Positions 63,678 through 64,000 of a stretch of DNA of 64,000 bases are shown here, piece after piece. The stretch is from CAVRAZ01 sp963719135 (GTDB lineage: Bacteria; Pseudomonadota; Gammaproteobacteria; DSM-19610). Location: the NCBI GenBank assembly GCA_963719135.1, contig CAVRAZ010000004.1:1-64000 (forward strand), written 5' to 3'. The first letter of the stretch is position 1. Each line of letters opens with the position of its first letter. The notes beneath the pieces were generated by a model. That model ran no database searches and was not told the DNA's origin. It saw nothing but the letters and a program-made list of their open reading frames with translations. The position numbers were made by a program, and so were the translations under genes.

Positions 63678-64000
63678 TTCTTGTTCAGGTTTTTCCAGTG
63701 GACCGCGAGCGCCGACAGTATCTGCCGGTTATCCAACGCCGCGACACCTGCACGTGTTGTGACGACGACGTTGTTGGCGCCGAGCAGGGTCTGGTGTCGG
63801 CGGAAACTTTCCCGGACCAGCCGCTTCACACGGTTGCGCGCCACCGCATTCCCGCAATTCTTGATCGAAATCGCCAGCCCCAAACGGGCGTGCTCCAGGT
63901 CATTGGGAACCGCGAGCACGCTGATGAAGCGATCGCTCGATTTGCAGCGGCACTGCTTGAAAACACGCTGATACGCACCCGCGCCGAGCAACCGGGTCGA
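63665..64000 (-). CDS. rnpA: Ribonuclease P protein component (5' end outside the window)
   Basis: At least 112 residues; the frame is open to the window edge (STRLLGAGAYQRVFKQ), so the true start lies beyond base 64000. RNase P protein assists the P RNA in cutting tRNA 5' leaders. The RNA-binding signature AISIKNCGNAVARNRVKRLV then RESFRRHQ is clear, as is the FKQCRCKSSDRFISVLAV start of the fold. Overlaps yidD by 13 bases. Confidence 0.95.
   Translation of the reverse strand, partial: STRLLGAGAYQRVFKQCRCKSSDRFISVLAVPNDLEHARLGLAISIKNCGNAVARNRVKRLVRESFRRHQTLLGANNVVVTTRAGVAALDNRQILSALAVHWKNLNKKCVD

Overview
The window is a GC-rich chromosomal segment of a gammaproteobacterium that fixes CO2. 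Evidence for the group is the canonical origin-side gene order, read on the minus strand from the right edge: rnpA-yidD-yidC-mnmE, then mnmG-rsmG-parA-parB-atpIBEFHAGDC-slyD-glmU-glmS. A red-type (form IC) RuBisCO operon with its activase CbbX and a divergent CbbR regulator marks it as an autotroph. Two large secreted nine-heme c-type cytochromes and a periplasmic DsrE-like protein suggest a respiratory, perhaps sulfur- or metal-linked, lifestyle. I cannot name the genus.

Layout. 1-3100: two group II introns on the minus strand, one inserted in the other at the YADD motif of its reverse transcriptase; the outer one sits immediately behind the intrinsic terminator of a nonaheme cytochrome gene (3188-6139). 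6140-9445: sparse region with a GFA-family protein, a DUF6504-type protein, a LysE-type exporter and a lipoprotein. 9673-25359: housekeeping block glmS, glmU, slyD, the complete F1Fo ATP synthase operon, parB, parA, rsmG and mnmG. 25360-60408: about 35 kb of accessory DNA between mnmG and mnmE, which are usual neighbours. 60409-64000: mnmE, yidC, yidD and partial rnpA.

The accessory block holds an intact IS4-family element; envelope and stress proteins (PepSY, DUF3568 lipoprotein, HELTH-motif protein, DUF2127, PRC-barrel, six-BON protein, CsbD, two SpoIIAA-like proteins); a glycogen debranching enzyme; a PpiC-type foldase; a second nonaheme cytochrome (38050-42135); a MITE-like repeat; a three-level nest of insertion sequences (IS21-like inside IS66 inside IS3, 44145-51216) that caps a truncated gene; IS91 and IS630 remnants; and the cbbLSX/cbbR locus. 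Its mnmE-side edge carries a fragment of a Fis-type regulator and an integrase fragment.

The most notable biology is the pair of nonaheme cytochromes. Both have a signal peptide, Ig-like/PKD or cadherin-like modules, an unrecognised domain beginning with an LGMHC motif, and then exactly nine CxxCH motifs. They look like a family of secreted electron carriers or oxidoreductases whose LGMHC domain I cannot assign. Starts were moved from the longest reading frame where a Shine-Dalgarno sequence or family length supported it, and this is stated in each entry.
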